A DNA stretch of 64,000 nt, from contig CM076268.1 of NCBI GenBank assembly GCA_038380795.1, positions 29,955,501-30,019,500 on the forward strand, given 5' to 3'. The DNA is from Pyrocephalus nanus. Its lineage: Eukaryota > Chordata > Aves > Passeriformes > Tyrannidae. The stretch's first letter is position 1, and every line of letters starts with the position of its first letter. Shown piece after piece: positions 14,547-64,000 of this stretch. The notes under the pieces were generated by a model. The model did no database searches. It worked only from the letters and a program-made list of their open reading frames with translations, and had not been told where the DNA came from. The position numbers and the translations under genes were made by a program.

Positions 14547-16219
14547 TAGTTTTAGTACAGGCAATTCCCAGGCCTAGACAAAGAGTACTCTGAGCAGCAG
14601 TTTACTACAGGGACACACAGTTTTCTCAAACTCAACCCTCAACCATCTGTCCTAACTCCTTACTTCTCCTCTACAAAAACTTTATAACCTCTGGAGCCCC
14701 TTTCCAGTGAGGAAAGACTCCTATCCACGTAACACATGCAGAACAAAACCTAATACAGCTACCTTTCTCCTGACCCCGCAGCCACATCATCCCAGCCTAA
14801 AGATGAGGTAGTACTTTTCTTTGGAGCCCAACTAGTTGAGTAGGAACAAGCACTTTCTCCCTAATGTAGCAGCTGTCTGGAATGCAGCACGAACTCCACA
14901 ATCTATCTCCTCCCCAGGACACACCTCTAATCCAAAACCAGCACCAGCTGCTTAAAAAAAAGTAAATCACTATATGAGCACACACTCCTCTTTAACTACG
15001 ACTGCATTGTAAAGGCCACAGTCTGGCATACTCATTCCTCCTGTCTACAAAGTGGCAATGACTCAACCTCTGTTTGTGCTGGGACTAATGGTTATTATCC
15101 AAAAGGAACATGAAGATATCCTGAGTACTTATTACAGTAAGATGTGGAAATTAAAAAAACCAAAAAACCTAAAAAACTAAAAATTAAAAATATTAAACCC
15201 TTTAATCTGAATCCAAAAAAAGACTGGAAGAGGAATTCAGCTCCTCAGGGAACCAAGAAAACCAGATTGTCTCTAAGCATACAGTCTATTTGATAATTAG
15301 GGGCTCTGTTTGCTCTTTTCAGGAGGAGAGATGTTTCCCCTCAAGGAGGTTGCTGTAACATATGCATGTATTATAATTTTACAGCTTACACCCATAAACC
15401 TTCTGGTTTCTTATGAGATGGCTTGAACTGGAGAAATATGCTCTGCATAGTCCATGCTCTGTAGACTCCCCAAGGATCAAAAAGAAATGGACTGCCATGA
15501 CTGAAACAAAAAGGAAACATCAAAAAGAGTTGAACAGTATTATAACTCGTACTGCTCGTAAAACAAAGCATTAGGATTAGAAAAAGCACTACAAAACTTA
15601 AACAAGGTCCCTGGATGCATCCTCTTAGCAGGCAGCAATCAATACTGAGGATGAGAGGACTGGGTTTCTTTGACTGACAAATTATTCAGCATCTCCATGA
15701 TTAGTTTCCATTTATTTAACAAAATATATGGAGTCTATAAGGTCTCCTGTCAGCAGTGCAAGTTGCACAGATCCCAGGAAACTTTCTCGTTTTCATTGCA
15801 TCCAAGACTGCTGTGCACTCAGCTGAAGTGCACAGGGATTCCACCCAGGCAGCTGGATTCCTAAATGCAAACATTTTTACAGGAAAGGAATCCTCTTCTG
15901 TTCAGCTCCAGTACAGTGATTGCCAATAGAAAAGCACTAACAATTTCTGGAAAATCTCTGATCGTACTTTCTGCCCTCAGGAATATGCTCTCAGAAGAGT
16001 ACATGTAATTAAAGCAGTCTTATCTGGCTTTTAGCTGGAAGACTATCTCCAAACAGTCCCACCTCTTCTTCCAAAGAACTTCTCTGGAACAAACTGTGGA
16101 TAAAACAAACTCTTAACACTCTACAGAGTATCAGCTGCATTCCAGTGTGCAAGCCAGATCCCTTAAGAGAAAATATAAAAAGAAAGCTGCTTGATTGTCA
16201 GAGAGGAAAGCACTGCTGA
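10679..16219. other. Intergenic DNA downstream of CCDC6
   Basis: AT-rich sequence with a CA microsatellite (14512-14541) and an A-rich stretch near 15150-15190. No gene recognised. Part of it could still be CCDC6 3'UTR if the transcript runs past the distal signal at 16243. Confidence 0.55.
14512..14541. repeat. (CA)n microsatellite
   Basis: Perfect run of 15 CA units on the plus strand, in intergenic DNA downstream of CCDC6. Confidence 0.97.
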
Positions 16220-16237
16220 AACAGCTAAAAAGTAGAT

Positions 16238-16243
16238 TTTATT
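16238..16243 (-). terminator. Candidate poly(A) signal AATAAA (distal)
   Basis: AATAAA within AAAATAAAATC on the minus strand, about 2.8 kb after the stop codon, followed by a T-rich and GT-containing stretch. It sits where the more complex, CpG-bearing sequence gives way to ordinary intergenic DNA. Confidence 0.4.
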
Positions 16244-16545
16244 TTTTTTAATCTTGAGCTGTAAAGGGGTAGGCTCGCGAAATGCTCATCACAGCTCAAA
16301 ATTGCTTTTGTGGCCTTATACAACTAGTGAGATGCTGTGTGCAACTGACAGGCATTAGTGATGAAAAGGACAACAGAAACCCACCCAGGTGCTTCTGAGA
16401 TAAACCAAGCACTTAAGCCCTCAGAGTAAGATGGACCTCGCTGTCAAGTGAGCTTCTCCAGTCTGTACGAGATCCGATAAAATCACAGCTGTGGAATCGT
16501 AATTCATGACTATAATTCACAAGGGAAACTGAAAATCCATTTACA

Positions 16546-16551
16546 TTTATT
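16546..16551 (-). terminator. Candidate poly(A) signal AATAAA (middle)
   Basis: AATAAATGTAAATGG on the minus strand, about 2.5 kb after the stop codon. A TGTA element lies right beside it and a T-rich stretch follows. It is a plausible distal CCDC6 end. Confidence 0.4.
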
Positions 16552-17557
16552 AGGAGATGGTTGTGCACAATTTCTCATCTTATTCAAAAAGTCTACAAAT
16601 AGAGTTTAACACTTCTGATTGCAAGCAAATGTTTGTTCAACGTTCTCAGTTCGATAAGGCCAATTTAGCGCCTTGTTACACTTCCAAGATTTAGTACACA
16701 TTTGTCAATTCTTTACTTTCTTCTGGTAACAGTCCCACTGGAATATTAAGGAGAGTTCACTAAGACACTTTATAACAGCAGCTGAACTTGGGTTATGCAA
16801 ATTCAGTTTTGGAATATGCTTCAAACATAAATTATTTTAGGCAATTTTCCATTTTGAGATCTTAAAGCACTGTCAAAGGCTCTTCCCCTCCCACCCACAT
16901 CTGTACTACCACCACCACGGGCTTGCACTCCATAGAGCCATAGGTCCAAGAATCTCAAAGCACTTCAGAAAGGAGGGCACATTTCAAATAGTGTGACACT
17001 TGAGCTGCAATGCTACTTACAGAGGAGTTGTTTTTTTTTTTTAATTCGTCTTATGTTTACAAAAGGACAAGCGCCAAACTAAACCGATCCTATCTTGACC
17101 TTCGTCCCACCTCGGACTGCCTATCACTTCACATGCAACCCCACTACCGATTGATGCAGGAGCTCTGTTTAATTACAATACTCACAGCTGAGTTTCCTCT
17201 ACAGAAAGGTGAGCATCTGCTATGGTCAATTATTTTCAGATGGAAGCACTGGTCAAATTTTAGGTCCGCCATAATCTTGAGAATCACTTGACTGGGGAAT
17301 CACAACCATAATTAAGGTAATTTGATAATGCACTTGATCCCATATTGGTTTAAGAAATGTAATAGACTATGTATGCATTTCTCTAGATTCTCTCAGAGCT
17401 GAAACTACATAACTACAGTGAAGAAATCCTAGTTTTGTCTTAAGCGGAACATTTTACAACATTATTTTAACTTACGACTTTGATTTAATGCACTAATTTT
17501 ATAAGGATTTTCAGTTTGCAATTCTGACTGAATAGGTGAGCGGCAAACATGACAATA

Positions 17558-17565
17558 TATGTACA
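17558..17565 (-). promoter_or_regulatory. Pumilio-type element TGTACATA in the 3'UTR
   Basis: TGTACATA on the minus strand fits the TGTANATA consensus bound by PUM1/PUM2. It is retained only in 3'UTR forms that extend beyond the proximal poly(A) signal. A single 8-mer can occur by chance. Confidence 0.3.
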
Positions 17566-17887
17566 AGTGTTAGTATACTACCAGAATGCTGTACTTCCTT
17601 CTCAAAAATGTCCTTAATAAAGTATTAGGCATGTCAAACAAACTTTTGTAAACAAAAGATAAATTACTCATGTTATGCTCTGATTATAGCCAGATACATA
17701 TTCTCATAAAATAAACATTCTCTTGTCATTTTCCATGGCCCACATATCCATATATATGAGGTAAACCACTTAAAATTATCAATAATATATAAACCTCAGT
17801 ACTGAACAGGAACCTCAGGAAAAATGTAACCGAGTAAGATGTCAATATTAAGAAGTGACACTTTGTTCCACTGCAAAGTGAAACCAA

Positions 17888-17893
17888 TTTATT
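17888..17893 (-). terminator. Candidate poly(A) signal AATAAA (proximal)
   Basis: AATAAA on the minus strand about 1.1 kb after the stop codon, followed within about 30 nt by a GU-containing stretch. It would give a short 3'UTR form of CCDC6. Confidence 0.4.
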
Positions 17894-19030
17894 TGTGCTA
17901 AATGAATGGAAAGAATGTATTCAGAATACATTTCTTTATACATTGTACCGGCTTAGGCTGCTAAAGAAGCATTCATTAGTGCCATGTTGTGCTAATTTCT
18001 TGTACTCTGTTTCTACCAAGCAATACAAAGTTTTGGCTGTCACGCCAATATATTCCTCTATGCTCATCTTATTTCTAACAGACTTTTGAACATTTAGAAT
18101 GCCTGTTCCAACTTTGCTTCGGGGGAATCACAATTAATATATTTTAACAAGAAAGAAATTATCATCAGTTGTTCTCTACAATCACATCGCCTTCTGCAGC
18201 AAAAAAAAAATCAAAGAGCACACTCGAATCAGCGATCAGTAACCTGTGGGCAGGACCACACTTACCGAGGTCATTGTGACAGCTCACGCAGCATGGGCAG
18301 CTTACAGGTTAATGTAAATGTCAAGTGACATCATCAAATCTTAAGGTCCACGAATTGTACATTCCACAGACTCCAACAAGCCAGTTCCCTCAGTGTAAAA
18401 TTCTGACTGTACCATACGTTTGAGGTGCTTTTAAACAGGAGAAATATGGATGTGTCCTGTGTGCTGAATTAAGCTTATTTGCTACGTAATACAATAGAGT
18501 TTGTGTCTTGGGCATTGATTAGGGTGTCTGACTCACTTTTGCACTAGAAGCTGTTATTTTAAATGACTGAAACATAGTGCTGATTTTCCATAAGCTTGGT
18601 AAACACTGTAATATTTCAGAATTTATCATGTAGCCCATCATGCCTTTCATTTTCTGCAAATTGTCATGAAAAAATATAAAAAGGTCTCCCTTTAATTTTA
18701 CAAACCTAAAAGCCAGGAAAATGAAGCTTTGGAGCCAAGCAAAACGACATAATGCCGTATTACCAAACAGAGTAGCAAATGTTCCAGCCAGAGAATGGAC
18801 ATACATGTAGTTCAAGTAAACACTGATGGAAAACTTTGTTAAGTTAGTGTTGTAGACCCACAACACTGGCTGCATTTTATACAAACGTTTACAACACAAT
18901 TAACAGTGAAGCCTATATAACCTCAGTGCAAATAAGTCAAATCCAAATATGCCAAGTAAGCCTTTGGCTTTTAGTAAACTGCTCCGTGTTATGAGTCCAC
19001 TTCTGACATACAGACTGCTGAGCACATGCA

Positions 19031-63911
<44,881 letters not shown>

Positions 63912-64000
63912 CGCCCCGCGCGCGCCGCCGCCGCCGCCGCCCGAGCAGGGGGCGGCGCCCGCCACGCGCCGGCGCCGAGACGGGCCGCGCGCCCGCCCCC
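63912..64000 (-). other. CCDC6: CCDC6 5' untranslated region (partial, runs off the window)
   Basis: GC-rich sequence just upstream of the ATG. It includes six GGC triplets (63924-63941, read on the minus strand). The frame of the CDS stays open with no stop to the window edge, but holds no ATG. The cap site is not identifiable here and may lie beyond 64000. Confidence 0.7.

Larger units (their letters stand above)
16220..19030 (-). other. CCDC6: Probable CCDC6 3' untranslated region
   Basis: Sequence follows the TAG with no intron signal needed. It is unusually rich in CpG and complex sequence for this AT-rich region (for example 18205-18360, 16620-16690 and 17060-17120), which fits a constrained UTR. 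Candidate AATAAA signals lie at 17893-17888, 16551-16546 and 16243-16238. The human gene also has a long 3'UTR. The exact end is inferred, not shown. Confidence 0.55.

Noticed and set aside
14346..14549. Open frame ending in a Thr-His repeat
   Set aside because: It is simply translation of the CA microsatellite.
1..16219. Myoregulin (MRLN), a short-ORF gene that lies downstream of CCDC6 in human
   Set aside because: I looked by eye for its transmembrane segment on the minus strand and found nothing convincing. A profile search would be needed to exclude it.
63912..63965. N-terminal extension of CCDC6 starting at 63965
   Set aside because: The start codon there is GTG in a weak context. The conserved protein starts at the ATG at 63911, which has a strong context. 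Kept only as a finding about the open 5' frame.

Overview
This is vertebrate nuclear DNA, almost certainly from a bird. The evidence is one split gene with GT-AG introns, a CpG-island first exon, AT-rich introns, and two 5'-truncated LINEs that I recognise as CR1, the dominant avian retroposon. The species cannot be fixed from the sequence. The whole gene lies on the minus strand.

The gene is CCDC6 (coiled-coil domain containing 6; H4/D10S170). All nine coding exons are present, from the ATG at 63911-63909 to the TAG at 19033-19031. Every junction is GT-AG and every phase matches. The exons total 1428 nt and encode 475 residues, against 474 in human. The product has a Gly-rich N-terminus, a long coiled coil built on a 29-residue period, a second coiled coil, and a Ser/Pro-rich tail with nine consecutive prolines.

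Layout from high to low coordinate (5' to 3' of the gene): CpG island, partial 5'UTR and exon 1 (63603-64000); an 18.8-kb intron 1 with homopolymer tracts, a canonical G-quadruplex motif and a CA repeat; exon 2 (44.7 kb); intron 2 (7.9 kb); exons 3 to 9 between 36.7 and 19.0 kb; and a probable 3'UTR of 1 to 2.8 kb ending at one of several poly(A) signals between 17.9 and 16.2 kb.

The remaining 1 to about 16.2 kb looks intergenic, downstream of CCDC6. It holds two minus-strand CR1 fragments (3822-4200 and 9941-10415), a CA microsatellite, an A/C-rich tract, and a short plus-strand stretch (10566-10678) that resembles a decayed coiled-coil exon. I found no other protein gene, tRNA, rRNA or CRISPR array. 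There is no sign of a novel multi-gene system. The most unexplained item is the exon-like relic beside the second CR1.
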